Shown piece after piece: positions 1-11,326 of a stretch of 64,000 bases of DNA. Position 1 is the first letter of the stretch. The number at the start of each line of letters is the position of its first letter. Position numbers and translations under genes: made by a program. This DNA is from Cenococcum geophilum 1.58 (lineage: Eukaryota > Ascomycota > Dothideomycetes > Gloniales > Gloniaceae), in assembly GCA_001692895.1 (NCBI GenBank), contig KV748234.1:558001-622000 (forward strand), given 5' to 3'. The notes beneath the pieces were generated by a model. It was not told where the DNA came from. It ran no database searches and saw nothing but the letters and a program-made list of their open reading frames with translations.

Positions 1-71
1 ACAGGACACCCTTGGGCTTGCACCAGCTCTGAGATCACAAGACGAGGGCGTAGGGAAACCCTTTTTTATAA

Positions 72-182
72 GAACTTGTTAAGGTTAACGCGTCGCAGAT
101 ACCTCGTACGAAACTTGTTAAGGCCCTAAGGCCACCGCGAAGAACTTGTTAAGGCCCTACCTAGAGAACTCGTTAAGGCCCC
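72..182 (+). repeat. Four short direct repeats, core AACTTGTTAAGGCCCT
   Basis: Near-identical copies begin at 72, 110, 142 and 166; the last three extend through GGCCCT. Spacing is irregular (38, 32 and 24 bp), so this is a cluster of direct repeats and not a strict tandem array. Function unknown. Confidence 0.7.
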
Positions 183-215
183 TCTACGAGGGCCTATCTG
201 GTATCCGGTACACCC

Positions 216-430
216 AGGTGACTCAGAAGAGGGTCTTAATAGGCGTGGTGCGCGCGACCTGGGAGACGCGACAGCGACGCGACAGCGACGCGACGGCGAC
301 CAGACGGCTCAACGAGGTGGAAACACGGGCAAAGCTCTAGGCAGCGGAAACACAGGCCAGCTTCGACGGCCCCGTTCGACCTACAGGTGACTTATAGGAG
401 GGTCTTAATAGGCGTGGTGCACGCAACCTG
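216..430 (+). repeat. Pair of ~47-bp direct repeats
   Basis: Copies at 216-262 and 384-430 share AGGTGACT, then GAGGGTCTTAATAGGCGTGG, and differ mainly by C-to-T or G-to-A changes. They lie 168 bp apart, consistent with an internally repeated element terminus. Confidence 0.7.
265..300 (+). repeat. 11-bp tandem repeat GACGCGACAGC x3
   Basis: Three consecutive 11-bp units (265-275, 276-286, 287-297); the third has one substitution. A partial fourth begins at 298. It lies between the two 47-bp direct repeats. Confidence 0.75.
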
Positions 431-1461
431 ACGCATAATATATGGGGGGAGGCTCTAAGGAAACACAGGCCAGTCGTATGAGGACTCGACAGTTAGAGAC
501 ACAGGCCAGCTTATAAAAGGGGGGACACAAGCTTGGTTAGTAGGAGAGGGGGGAGCAGGTCGCCTGGCACGGGACCTGGTCTATGGCCCCCCTCCCTGCA
601 AGACAGCGGTCGGGCCTGTTCATGAGGAGACTCTTACAGGCCACGCGAAACGGAAAACCTCCCGCGGGGGCGTAGTACGTAGTAGCCACTGCTGGTCTAG
701 GGACCCTTACCCCTTAGCTGGGCTCTGACCCCTAGTGCACCTGGTAGAGGGCAGGCAGGATCACGTCCTTGGCCGGAGAGACTACTAGCGTGGCTCGAGA
801 AGAACGGATGCGCGTGTCGTGTACTAATAAGACAGGACTGCTCGGCTAGGGCAGTACGCTAGTGAGGTAGCGCTTAAGGAGCAAACAGGAGTTACTCGCA
901 GGCGGGAGAGGCCTTTGGCTCTGGGGCTTAAACCGTAGAAGGTGCACCTAAGGCTTTCTATAATTACAGGATGCAGCTACCGAACGCCCTCGTAGGACTT
1001 AGCGCCAGTAGGCACGTAAGACGGGAGTTGCGACCCTGCAAATGGCAGCTTATGCCCGTGCCGGCGGAACAATGAAGAAGGCGTAAAACTAGAGGCTATG
1101 GAAGGCTCCCAAAGCCGTGCAAAAGCATACCAACTCTAGGAGGAAGGACTCTTATATAGAAACCGCTGGGGGGGCGGACTACTAGTACTTGGGCTAATAA
1201 AAACCCATTAATAAGATATCCCAAAAGAACTGGTTGAGAATCCCCGTGTTATTTGGTGGTGGCAGCCAACTGTTTAATAGAAAGCCCCTCTAGGCCCTCA
1301 TGCCCTTAGAGGGTCTAGGACCGTTACTAAAAACTGGGGTAGAGGCTTGGATAAGCAGGCACGCTAAACTCTACTATTATAACTACCTGCTAAAAAAGAC
1401 CACTTGCTGGTCCTACCTGCTTAATTAAGCGGTAGGCCTTGCAAGCATACCACCCCTCTTT

Positions 1462-1510
1462 TGCATTAATTGTAAAGAAAAAAAAACATTGGCTAATAGT
1501 AGAAGACTGC
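1462..1510 (+). pseudogene. Possible zinc-knuckle remnant
   Basis: Translating from 1462 gives CINCKEK, then, after skipping one A of a nine-A run, HWLIVEDC. This resembles the retroelement Gag zinc knuckle (C-x2-C, H, C), with a longer than usual final spacer. It needs a one-base slip and stands alone, so it is a weak hint that the 1-1947 block is retroelement-derived. Confidence 0.25.
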
Positions 1511-2080
1511 GAGAATTCTTAGAGCAGCTAAAAAATTAGTACAATAGTACTAGCGTAGAAAACTCTATGGGAAGAATAAAAATTAATAGAAGTCTAGAAA
1601 GGAGGTAACTCCTACTAGGCTTTTTAGGTTAAAAGACAGTAGAGAGCAAAAGGACAGAAATAAATTGCAAAAGGACAGGGACAGGGGTTAGGATTTCTTA
1701 CCAGTTTTTCTTAACCATTTTCTCATTCCCTAGTAGTTGTAAGTATCTTAGTATTTTTACTAGGAAACTATAAACTCCTAATTTAGGGGTTTTATAAACT
1801 ACTAAGGACATAGCTACTAGTACATATTAAGCTGCCCCAAAAAAGGATTTATGTATATAGAAACTATAGCGCCATAAGCCCAGAGGCTGCATGCGCAGTA
1901 TTGTACGTAGTATAATACAATGGATAAAAAAAAAAAAAAAAAAAAAAGATATAGCAAAAAATCGACTGAAGGATGGCATCGGCGGGCAAGCCATGGAAAA
2001 TGACGCGCCACCCGATGATAAGTTCGTCCTATTGCTTCCATCATTCGTCTATGGTTTCAATATGCAAGAAAAAGAGTGGA

Positions 2081-2133
2081 GTATGTGTGAATTGATTTGC
2101 AAACAAGGGTCGGTGCTAATTAATCTCTACAAG
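2081..2133 (+). other. Intron of the AAA+ ATPase gene (53 bp)
   Basis: GTATGT donor and AAG acceptor with a CTAAT-type branch sequence. Removing it restores a continuous reading frame through EW-T-KLL into the family-typical WNQDAF segment. Without it the frame is lost. Confidence 0.8.
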
Positions 2134-2192
2134 CTAAACTTTTGGTTGCGAACATATCACCTGTGTCATGGAACCAAGACGCATTTAAAAGT

Positions 2193-2200
2193 CTGGTGGT
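2193..2200 (+). repeat. 8-bp target site duplication, left copy
   Basis: CTGGTGGT directly before the left inverted repeat. The identical octamer lies at 37178-37185, directly after the right inverted repeat. Eight-base duplications are characteristic of hAT transposases. Confidence 0.92.
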
Positions 2201-2345
2201 CAGTGTGGGTAACAGTCAGCGTACAGCGAGCTTCGCTGACTGACTGCACTAATTGAATCGCTCGCTGTCCGCTCGCTGGGTATATATATACGCTGACTGC
2301 ACAGCTGTCAGCGCGCTTATCCAAATCGGGTAAATTATATAGATC
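2201..2345 (+). repeat. hAT left terminus with subterminal repeats
   Basis: The 21-bp inverted repeat is followed by several copies of CGCTGACTG, CAGCGAGC and GCTCGCTG on both strands, ending near CAGCTGTCAGCGCGC. The same words occur at the right end. Composition is normal here and becomes TA-rich from about 2345. Confidence 0.75.
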
Positions 2346-2999
2346 TAATAGAGTCATAAAGTTAAATTATATATTTTTGGCGGCACCTCTATATATATAA
2401 ATATTGATATTGCCCAATTTTAAATCTACCCCGGTTTACCCCATATAATATTTAAATATCGTTAGATTTGTTTAGCGCGCCTACAGAGGCTTTAGTAATA
2501 ACGTTAGTAATAAAGATTTAGATTTACCTCAGCGAGCTCAGACGCGATTTTTTAGCTAGCATCGGAATAACCTAAGCCGTCTTCCGAATTGCAAAATCAC
2601 GTCTAAGAGGGTTTGGCGAGTTTTGTTAAAAGCATAAGCAAAATCCATAAAACGGAGATTGCGGATATCTAATTCATTTATTCACATAACGCGTTATTAT
2701 TACCAAAAGTTTATACATTATTTTTAAGACTTAGGGCTTTTAAATAGTATAAATTTTATAATACGGCTATTGCTCGGTCCTAATATTAATTTCGTTAAAG
2801 TTAAAAAACGCGTTATTAAAAGCCTAAGCACGTATTATATCTTATTAAATAGTCTACTAATATTAATAAAACTATATAGATATGTAGACATCTGCTACTT
2901 AAAGCTATTACAACACTTAGTAGGTGCTATAGTTAGGTCCTTTCTTAAAAATATCCTCCCTTGGCCCGGAGTGCCTCTACTACTACTAGGCGTTATATC
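2346..2999. other. RIP-type DNA without recognisable gene
   Basis: TA-rich sequence between the hAT left terminus and helicase copy 1. An open stretch at 2770-3006 has no recognisable domain and lies in a different frame from the helicase. Confidence 0.5.
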
Positions 3000-5350
3000 C
3001 GCATAAAAAACCTACTATAGCTCCAAAGAAAACCACTAGACGTTAGGGTTGGAAGCCTATAGTTAAACGGGAACGCTAGTAGGTCTTATAGAGCTTATAG
3101 AAGCTAGATAATTATATATAGGAGGATTTTACGTCCCTAGCAGAGAGATAGTTATAGGACGTGTAAGATAAGCTTCTGGCCTTATAGGAGGCAAGCAAGG
3201 ACAAATAGTTAAGCGCGATAGATAGAGCTATTAAGCTTCTATATCTGTACAGCGGACGACCTAGTTAAATTAAGGTGTTAAGATAGGTAATATATAGGCG
3301 GAGGGACTTATTTCTAGCAGCGAAGACATAGGGTAAGAGTATAATAATACAGGCGATTCTATTACTAATTCGAGCTTCTGTTACTATTATTATATTACCT
3401 TTAAACACAATTAGAGAGGAGTAGCTATTAAAGATATAGGCTATCCTAGGAGTAAATCCTATATTTATATATACGGAGGTAATAAAAGTGTATACGGATA
3501 TCCTAAAATATATTAAGGCGGGTCGGTTTATATATATTCTAATATTACTAGAGTTACTATTAAGTAAATGGTTCCACCATATCCTTACTTAGCCTACTTT
3601 TCACTCGCATATTTCCTTAGTTATAATTAATAAGTATTATCTAGTTACTAACTAGGGTAAGAGCTTCTGGCCCTATTACGCACAGCTCTTTAAGGTCTAG
3701 TCACTACTTAGTTTAATAGTGCCGTAGTTTATATATACTGTAATACTTAATAAAGAGACGTATATAAAGGTAATAAAGCTAATAGGGTTTTACTAGAGTA
3801 TAATGGATCTTAAATAAATAAATATTAATTAGCCTAACCTATCTATTATTAGGGGCTATATTAAGAGGAGGAATAAGAATAATTATAAGGCACTATTCTT
3901 TGTTATTAAAGAGGCATTTAAGGAGGTGGTAGTAGAGGAGGATTATACATCCACGACCCTTAACTAGATATCCGTATTATCCGGCCAAACACCTATAGCG
4001 CCTAGTAGGATATCCGCATCTTCCAGTCAAATATCCGCTACCTCTATTTATTAATTAGTCGGGCGGATCTAAAATCCGGTAGGAGGTACTATATAGCTAA
4101 AGGGACGAAAGGTTCTAAGCCCCAAATTAATTCCTAAAATAATTATCTTTCTTTATACTATAAATTATATCCGTAGGTATATAAACACAATCCATTTATG
4201 GCTTATAACTAAGGGCTATACTATAAAGCAGGCTAAAATAGCAGTGCGGAGTTATTATGCGATATTATCTAAATATAACAAGAGTAGGGAGTATCGAAAT
4301 TTCTATATAGAAGACTTACTTACCCGCATTCTTATTACGTCGGACGCCCTAGCCCATAATACGGATATTCCGGATATTATCCGTTCTATTATATACGGTT
4401 ATTATCTCAATAAAAGCCTAAATATAATACTATAGTAATTCGGATAGGCCGCCTAATATAACGGTATTACTAAATATATAATTATCCTTATTAAAGACTG
4501 GTATAAGGGCGCTCTTATAGATATTACACTGCTAAAGCAAAAGTCTTAAAAACCTACAGCTCCTCTATCTACCCGACTCGGCCGTAACTTTATTACTACT
4601 AGGATGGCGATATAAAAGGATAGGGTAGCGGATTTCGCTAGTAATCTGGCTTTATTTATTATAATTAACAGTAATATTATCTCGCAGGTATCTACTTAGG
4701 AGGAGGAGGATTAAATACTTAATAAGAATATAATATTATTAGCCCTACTAATTAAGTATATAGAAAAANAGAAGAGGGNNAAGACTAATATANAGAAANG
4801 GGNNNTACTTCTAGATATATTATACGAGCTCGTGAATAAAGCTACTAGATATCTACGTAATATTCTACTTAAGCCGTATAAGGAGACGAGTCCGTTATTT
4901 AAAGGTCTACGCTATTACTCTAATTATAATAATTTGTTATAGGCTTATAAGGAGTATAATATTGTCGCACTATATATTAGGAATATTGTGAAGAGCAAGT
5001 ACTTAAAGGATCTATTTATAAGTATTAAGAAGTGGATTAAAGGATGGCTTAATATAATATACTAGGATGCAGTTTAGAGTCTAATTTTTAGTTATATTAT
5101 ATCTAACAATTAAATCTGTATACTCTATATCTAACCTCCGCTAACTTATAAGGGCCTTAAGCGGATATTATCTAAATGGGATTATAGCTTCCTAGGAGAT
5201 AAAGTAGACGTGCTTATCCGCTTTATTTATAAGGAAAAAACGTAATACTTTAGTACTAGCGTCTTATAGGCTGCGTTACAATCTAGTAAACGTGTTGCTA
5301 TATCTAGAAGCTCGTCACAGACGCCTCTACTATTAGTAGGTCAATAGGGA
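3000..5350 (+). pseudogene. RecQ-like SF2 helicase, RIP-degraded (copy 1)
   Basis: One reading frame can be followed without indels from ~3060 to beyond 5300, interrupted only by TAA/TAG where Gln or Trp is expected. It shows a damaged Walker A at 3317-3340 (AAKT-stop-GKS), then RecQ motif II at ~3617-3670: VIINKYYLVTN-stop-GKSFWPYYAQL aligns with the family's VIDExHxVxxWGxxFRPxY, with Asp-Glu turned to Asn-Lys. Motif V follows at ~4325-4385 (TSDALAHNTDIPDI) and motif VI at ~4435-4460 (QFG-AA type, Arg/Gln codons now stops). Family members are ATP-dependent 3'-5' DNA helicases; in fungi such genes are often repeated and subtelomeric. The C-terminal ~300 codons are not assigned. Ambiguous bases occur at 4769-4805. 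Confidence 0.72.
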
Positions 5351-6498
5351 CCTATTAGTGCATTAACTGTAAAGAGTACTAGCCTTAATTAACCGTTATA
5401 AACTAAAGTATTACCGCCTTTATAGCTATTATTAGCATTTAGCTTATAAACGGATATAACCAAGTCTTAAATAACTTAGCTTATATTAACCTAAAACTTA
5501 TAGGCGAACTAGTCCCAGACTACGCATACCACTCTATTACAGTCATCTTAACAGCTGGATATTTAATATCCGCATATATCTACTTAAAAATCGTCTAGTG
5601 CATATCCGTAAAACCCTTAACTTAACCTTTAGTATCCTAATAACTCCTTATAGCGCCTTTATTGTTCCTAACAGCTTCTTAATATAGCTCCGTATAATCC
5701 TTACAATTCTTTACTACCTTAGTTTATATCTTAAAACAGCCTAGGTATTAGTCCGCGGTATAGCCCTTAAGCTCCGCAGTAGAGGTCTAATAGTATTATT
5801 GGCTTAAATATAGGTGGCGCTAGTTTACAGTATAGTATTTAATCTCCACAGCGATCTCTATGTGCGGTTATTGCGAATTAACGTAGCTTTATTAATAATC
5901 CTACTAACAATAATCCGTTATTAATAGCAATCTGCGGTAATCTAGTGTTAATAGCGACGGCAAACTACCGCATTATGGCACCCTCTATAGTAACTTAGCA
6001 GTAGAATACTAGAAGGGAATTAGCTTATATAGTAGGTGTAGACGGATATCTATAGGGTTGGTATAGTGGTTCGGCAGCTTATCTATTAACCTAGGCTTAT
6101 CGCTTACAGCGGCTTTTAAATAGTTTATCTAACCGACTATATACTAGTGCTTAACAACCGTATACTTCGCCTAGTGGCTTACTAGTATAGTTAGGAAGCT
6201 TGTTCTAACACGCAGACTTACGGGCTAATATATTAGCCACTATAGAGTTAGCTCCCTTCTAGCGGGTAAAATTAACTAGAGGTAAATCTAGCACTTACCG
6301 CCACTCTACTTAAGTAAGAAGTACTACCTCTACTTATATAGCTAGTGCCAATACAACTCTAAGCCAGTCTCTTTAGTAAATCCTCCCCTCTAGTACTGTA
6401 CTAGCTAGCAGTATAATCTTAAAAAAGACGTAGAGACGTCTATTTACTAATATTAGTAGTAATATAAGTATAAATAGGCCGCGGCTAAAACGCTGGAT
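5351..6498. other. RIP-type DNA without recognisable gene
   Basis: TA-rich and stop-filled on both strands. Nothing identifiable is seen. It may be the downstream part of the helicase unit or a separate degraded gene leading into the 51-bp repeats. Confidence 0.5.
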
Positions 6499-6499
6499 A

Positions 6500-7059
6500 T
6501 TAGAGCTTATAGCGCAGTATTAGGTCTTAGCCCTTAAAGCAATCCGGATATTAAAGCTTACAGCATAGTATTAAATTTAAATCCTTAGGGTAGCCTAAGT
6601 GTTAGAGCTTATAGTGTACTACTAAGTCTTAACTTTTAGATAAGCCTAAGGTTTAATATTCGCAATATAGCATTAGATCTCTAATTATAAAAAATTCCAA
6701 AGTTTAATATCTGTGGTATAGCACCAGTTCCTAGGTAGTAGGAAATCCGGAAATTTAGAATTTATAACATAGTATTAGACCTCCGCTCCTAGAAAATCCT
6801 AAGGCTTAGGATTTAAGTTATAATACTAAATCTCCACTTTTAGGAAACTCTAAGGCTTAGGGTTTATAGGCTAATGCTTAATCTCCGCCCTCTAAACTAG
6901 GCGTAGTTTAGAATTTATATGCTAATGCTTAATCCCCACCTTCTAAATTAGGTGCAGCTTAGAATTTATAGTTTAATATTCGATCTCCGCTCTTTAAACT
7001 AAGCACAGCTTAGAACCTACAGCCTAGTACTTAATCTCCGCCCTTAGTTTTAGATATAA
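6500..7059 (+). repeat. 51-bp minisatellite, 11 copies
   Basis: Units start near 6500, 6551, 6600, 6651, 6702, 6753, 6804, 6855, 6906, 6957 and 7008. The consensus begins GCTTAGAATTTATAG and continues with TAATCTCCGC and a CTAAA-rich tail. The period of 51 equals 17 codons. One plus-strand frame gives a recurring A-stop-NL...SPPSKL pattern in which the stops would be Gln before RIP. It may therefore be a decayed 17-residue protein repeat. Units diverge mostly by transitions. Confidence 0.8.
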
Positions 7060-8308
7060 TACAGCTTTAGCAGGTTAGTATTTAATATTCCTTAGCGTTT
7101 TACTTATTTATTAACTTAACTAAGACTTAGGTAGAGCTCTAATTAATATTTAGGTATTAAGTATTAATCTCCATATACGTATTTAAATAGTCTATTAGAT
7201 TCTTATTTAGAAAGACACTAAGGTTTATACCTAAAGCTCCCGAAACCTGTAGAACCTATATTATATTAGCTATTTAGTTTAAGTATTATATAAGAGGTAG
7301 TTAATATTTACTAAGGTAAGTCATTATAATAGTAATTGTTTATTAGTAAGCTAATTCGATAAAATCTACAGCATAGATATTTACCTTTAATTAACCTCCG
7401 TACCTTCTACCTCATAGTATTACATCGCAAACTTTATTATTGTTGTTTTATCTACTGTCTATTAGCATACTACTATCTATAATGCCTTTCTTTATACCTC
7501 TAAATACGTCTAATAGCTATTTAGTTAAGGAACTTAATACGCGCAACGTTAATGATAAAATAATTAAGGACGCTTTTAAGGACGCTTTTTCTTTTACTAA
7601 TCCTTTAGAATATCTACCTAAAGAGTAAGCTTTCTAATACCAAATTATACCTGCAGCTAATATAATTTTAGGAAATACGTACTAAAGTACTCTTTATTAG
7701 ATCTAGCAGAGTACTATAATAAGGTTATTGCGAAATCCGCTAGAAATCCGCTTACCTCTTTATTACTTACCTCTTTACCGCCTACTTCTTTACTGCTTAC
7801 CTCTTCGCTATCTACCTTTAAGCTGCTTATTTCTTTATCGCCTGCTACTTCTAAGAAGTTTAATCCTCGTTATGCTTCTACTTCTCTTAAGAGGCAGGCT
7901 AATAAAATTGCTATATAAAATATTTAGTATAAGATAGCCTTTAAATCGTATGTGTTAACTATACTCTTTTAGTATCTTGTCTACTAATTTACCTCTTATA
8001 GTAACCTAATGGAAATGTTGGAGATTTTAGATAACAATAAAAAGAATAACCTTAATAACGCCAACTCTCCTAAAAGCCCTCCTTTATCCCCTTATAATCT
8101 CCGTAGCCCTTATAAGCTCTATAGTATGTAGACGGCCTAAGCTATAACGTTAGATATTAACATAAACGAGCGCCTTCCTATTTAAGTGCCGTTAGTAAAT
8201 AAATAGTATACCCTAAAAGCTAGTGCTTGGGAGAATATAAAGGAAGCTCGCTAGCGGATATATACCTATATCTAGAATATTAAGGGTAGCTTTAGTATAC
8301 TGTGTAAT

Positions 8309-8562
8309 CCACTTGTAACGGGACTGTCCCGTTATAGTAAGGACGTCTCGGTGAAACACTTGACGATAGTGGAATTCTATCGAAGCCTTTTGACGCACGT
8401 GCACGTACCACGGCTACCCCTATATCTTGACCACGTCGACCCGAACCTGTTCTGTTCTTTGTCCGAACGTCTCATTACTTGCAAGGTCTATATAACTTAG
8501 CTCTTAATAGAATCTTATTTCCTTTAAAGCTGCCATAAAGCACCTTGCCCCCTTACACCACT
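8309..8562. mobile_element. Solo LTR (244 bp) with 5-bp duplication
   Basis: TGTAACGGGACTG...CCCCTTACA at 8314-8557, flanked by CCACT on both sides (8309-8313, 8558-8562). Unit 2 of the tandem duplication lacks the insert at this position, which proves the boundaries independently. Composition is less RIP-biased than the host, so it arrived after the duplication. It shares the stretch CGAACGTCTCATTAC with the solo LTR at 37311-37572. Confidence 0.88.
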
Positions 8563-8843
8563 ATACGCTCTATACGTTAAGTAAGACTATAAATATCGCG
8601 TTTATAAGCAGAACGCTAGGCTATATTTTAGAGGTATGTGCTTAAGATATCGCTTAAGTGGTAGGTTGTGTAAAAAGGTATATACTAATAGTATACCACC
8701 ATTCTATCAGCTAATATGCATATAGGATAATTCGCTAAGATTAGAGCCGGTTACACCTTAGCGCAAAAAACGTGCGTAATTAGCTTCTACTAGTAGTCCG
8801 ACTAGAACACCTACTAAGAAGGTATAATATCCGCATCTTAATA

Positions 8844-8868
8844 ATACGGATATTACTAATATCCGTAT
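8844..8868. repeat. Perfect 25-bp palindrome (12-bp arms)
   Basis: ATACGGATATTA, one C, then TAATATCCGTAT. The identical palindrome occurs at 10756-10780 in unit 2. It combines two inverted copies of the ATATCCGY word that recurs across 2.6-22 kb. Confidence 0.8.
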
Positions 8869-9395
8869 AGCTTTATACCCGCACTATCCCCCCTTTAGAG
8901 ACCTCCCCTCCCCCTAAAACTCCTTCTTGTAGTAATATACACAGCCGTAAAGGCACCCATTCTGCTGCTACTTTTCCTACTCTTTTACTAATTCCTAATA
9001 CGCGTAGTACTGCTTCTGGTACTGCTGCCGCTTCTACTAGCACAGAAAATATTAGGGCGTATTTAGCAATTACTGTTTCTATACGCGTTAATATAATTTG
9101 TAAACGGGTAACTAAAATAGCGAAAGATACTTGGGCTATAGATCGCCGGTTAAGTAAGCTTAAAGATTCTCTAAGTGAGATAAAGGATAAACTTGCGTTT
9201 ATAAGGTGTGGTATTACTACACTTATACGTAACGCTGGGTTGCTAGATATAGAATTTAAATAGATATAGGTTAGCTGTTATTACGGGTTTAGAGTAATAA
9301 AATGGTAGCTCTTGTCTCTCTGCTATTATATATATAGAAATTAAGTCTTTACCTTATATTTAATAGATATACTTAATTAATATTATAATATCTAT

Positions 9396-9443
9396 ATAGG
9401 CTAGGATAAGGATATCCGCATAAGCTAGGATAGAGATATTTAT
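9396..9443 (+). repeat. 24-bp tail repeat, two copies
   Basis: Two units of ATARGCTAGGATARRGATAT type (9396-9419, 9420-9443) at the end of tandem unit 1. The counterpart in unit 2 has four units. Confidence 0.75.
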
Positions 9444-9654
9444 ATATCCGCACCGTTAATGTTTACTAAGGTAAGTCACTATAGCAGCGATTATTTATTA
9501 GTGAGCTAATTTAATAAAATCGGCAGCGTAGATATTTACCTCAATTAACCTCCGCACCTCTTCTTCCTCTACTAACCTTCTACCTTACAGCACCGCACCG
9601 CGAACTTTATCATTGTTGTTTTATATACTGTCCCTTAGAATACTACAATCTATA

Positions 9655-11190
9655 ATGCCTTTATTTACACCTCTAAACAATATTAATACAAATAATAGTA
9701 ACTAGGTGGTTAAGGAACTTAATATACACGACGTTAACAATAAGGAGTTTAATGCTATTAGGCACGCTATAGCTGCTCTTACTAAGCCTTTAGGCTCTGT
9801 TTTTAAAGAGTAAGCTTTTTAATACTAAATTATGCCTATAGCTAATATAATTTTAGGAAATATATACCGAGGCGCTCTTTATAGGATTTAGTAGATAATA
9901 ATAATAAGAATAAAGCAAAATCCGCTAAAAACCCGCTCACCTTTTTACTGGATGCCTTTCCACTGCCTATATCTTTGCCGTGGGCTACTTTGCTATCCAC
10001 TACTTTACTATTTGCCTCTTTACTGCCGCCGCCTAATACTTCTAAAAAGAGGCTTAATAAGGCTTGTTTATCTTCTTTTCTTAAAAAGCGGGCTAAAAAG
10101 GCTGCTAATACAAATATAAAGCTTAAGATAGCTATTAAATCGTATATATTAGTTATACTATTTTAGTGTCTTATCTACTAATTTACCTCTTATAGTGACC
10201 TAAACACTATATATAAGGTTTCTTTAGATAGTAAATCTTTAGACAGCGACAAAGATAAGGACCTTAATGATGCTAACTTTTGCAATCTCCGCAGCCCTTA
10301 TAATCTCCGTAGTACTCCTAATATAAATAAGCACCTTCCTATCTAAGTACCGTTAGCGAATAAATAGTATACTCTAAAAGCTGGTGTTTGGGATAATATA
10401 AAGGAAAGTTGCCAGCGGATATTAACACATGTTTGGAATATTAAGGATAGCTTTAGTAAGCTGCGTAATCCGCTATATACTTTATGCAAAAAGTATAGCT
10501 ATAAATATTGCGTTTATAAGAAGGACTCTAGGCTATATTTTAGGGGTATATGCTTAAGATATTGTATAGGTAGTAGGTCGTGCGGAAAGGTATATGCTAA
10601 TAGTATACTATTATTCTATTAGCTAATATATATATAGGAAAGTTTACTAAATCTAAAGCCAGTTACACCTTAGGGCAGAAAATATACGCAATTAGCTTCT
10701 ACTAGTAGTCCGGCTAAAACATCTACTAAAAAGGTATGCTATCCGTATCTTAACAATACGGATATTACTAATATCCGTATAGCTTTATTATCGCACTATC
10801 TCTACCCGCGCCACTACACCTCCCCTTCTATTAAGACTCCTACTTATAGTGGTACGCACGGCTATAGGGGCACCCGCTTTACTACTACTCCTTTAACCCT
10901 TTCGCCAATTGCTAGTATGCTGGGTGCTACTATTACTACTACCGCTTCCGCTAGCGCTGGGTCTATTAGGGTGTATTTAGCAATCGCTGTTTCTATATAT
11001 ATTAATATAGTTCGTAAATAGGTAACTAATATAGCGAAAGATGTTCGAGCTATAAATCGCTAGTTTAATAAGTTTAAAGATTCTTTAAGTAAGATAAAGG
11101 ATAAGCTTGCGTTCCTAAGATATAGTATTATTATACTTATATATAATGCTAGGCTACCAGATATTAAATATAGGTAGATATAAGTTAGCT
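9655..11190 (+). pseudogene. Unknown Cys-rich protein gene, copy 2, decayed
   Basis: Second copy of the same gene, without the LTR. Its order is MPLFTPLNN at 9655, a KELN segment, a Ser/Lys-rich segment (~9975-10140), a helical ENIKES segment (~10400), a Cys block at ~10480-10590 (LCKKYSYKYCVYKK, then further Cys and RSCGKVYAN), and a helical C-terminal part (~11020-11130). Cys residues survive here that are lost in other RIP-hit genes, so the block is readable. Role unknown. It could be a DNA-binding protein of a mobile element or a captured host gene. Confidence 0.5.
10756..10780. repeat. Perfect 25-bp palindrome, second copy
   Basis: Identical to the palindrome at 8844-8868 although the surrounding units have diverged. 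Retention may be chance or may mean it lacks RIP-preferred sites. Confidence 0.8.
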
Positions 11191-11326
11191 ATTGCTATAG
11201 GTTGGCTATTATTGCTAGTTTATAATAATAAAATAGTAGCTTATACCTTTTTGCTACTATATATAGAGGAATTAAGTCTCTACCTTATATTTAATAGATA
11301 TACTTAATTAATATTATAATATCCAT

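Larger units (their letters stand above)
1..1947. other. Unclassified repeat-like DNA ending in a 22-bp poly(A)
   Basis: No convincing intact gene is visible. The first ~1.1 kb is GC-richer than the RIP blocks and holds short internal repeats (listed separately). From ~1200 it becomes TA-rich. The block ends in 22 consecutive A residues (1926-1947), directly before sequence that reads as AAA+ ATPase exon. A poly(A) tail at such a junction is typical of the 3' end of a non-LTR retroelement or retroposed transcript, but no reverse transcriptase was recognised, so the class is open. It probably replaced the 5' part of the ATPase gene. Confidence 0.4.
1948..2200 (+). pseudogene. AAA+ ATPase gene, 5' fragment (interrupted)
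   Basis: This is the upstream part of a fungal AAA+ ATPase whose remainder lies at 37178-38546. An exon runs to 2080 and contains LLLPSFVYGF and EKEW, the segment that precedes the ATPase core in the large fungal family of AAA-domain proteins. A 53-bp intron follows (2081-2133, donor GTATGT, branch-like TGCTAAT, acceptor AAG). The next exon reads TKLLVANISPVSWNQDAF and ends KSLVV at the 8-bp target duplication (2193-2200). It joins in frame with 37186 (DDETKELIMALV). The 5' end is missing, cut off by the poly(A)-bearing block. The exon shows no RIP-type stops, unlike the insertion beside it. The gene cannot make a normal protein. Confidence 0.85.
7482..9270 (+). pseudogene. Unknown Cys-rich protein gene, copy 1, decayed
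   Basis: The frame starts MPFFIPLNTSNSYLVKELN at 7482, matched by MPLFTPLNN at 9655 in unit 2, which supports this start. After a stop come a Ser/Thr/Leu-rich stretch (~7730-7910), an N/S/P-rich stretch (~8030-8110), a helical ENIKEAR segment, then a Cys-containing block just after the solo LTR and a C-terminal Lys/Asp/Leu-rich helical part (~9100-9240). The gene is split by the solo LTR at 8314-8557. The Cys block suggests a small zinc-binding domain, but no family is assigned. It is non-functional: many RIP-type stops. Confidence 0.5.
7309..9457 (+). repeat. Tandem duplication, unit 1 (~2.1 kb)
   Basis: Starts GTTTACTAAGGTAAGTCA, like unit 2 at 9458. The units stay collinear to their ends (tails at 9396-9443 and 11327-11422). 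Unit 1 is longer by a 244-bp solo LTR plus its 5-bp duplication (8309-8562). Both units are RIP-mutated independently, so the duplication is old. Confidence 0.85.

Noticed and set aside
146..340. 64-codon open frame at the left end
   Set aside because: It overlaps short direct repeats and an 11-bp tandem repeat and has no recognisable domain.
6500..7059. CRISPR-like array
   Set aside because: Direct 51-bp units with no distinct repeat/spacer alternation, in a eukaryotic RIP context.
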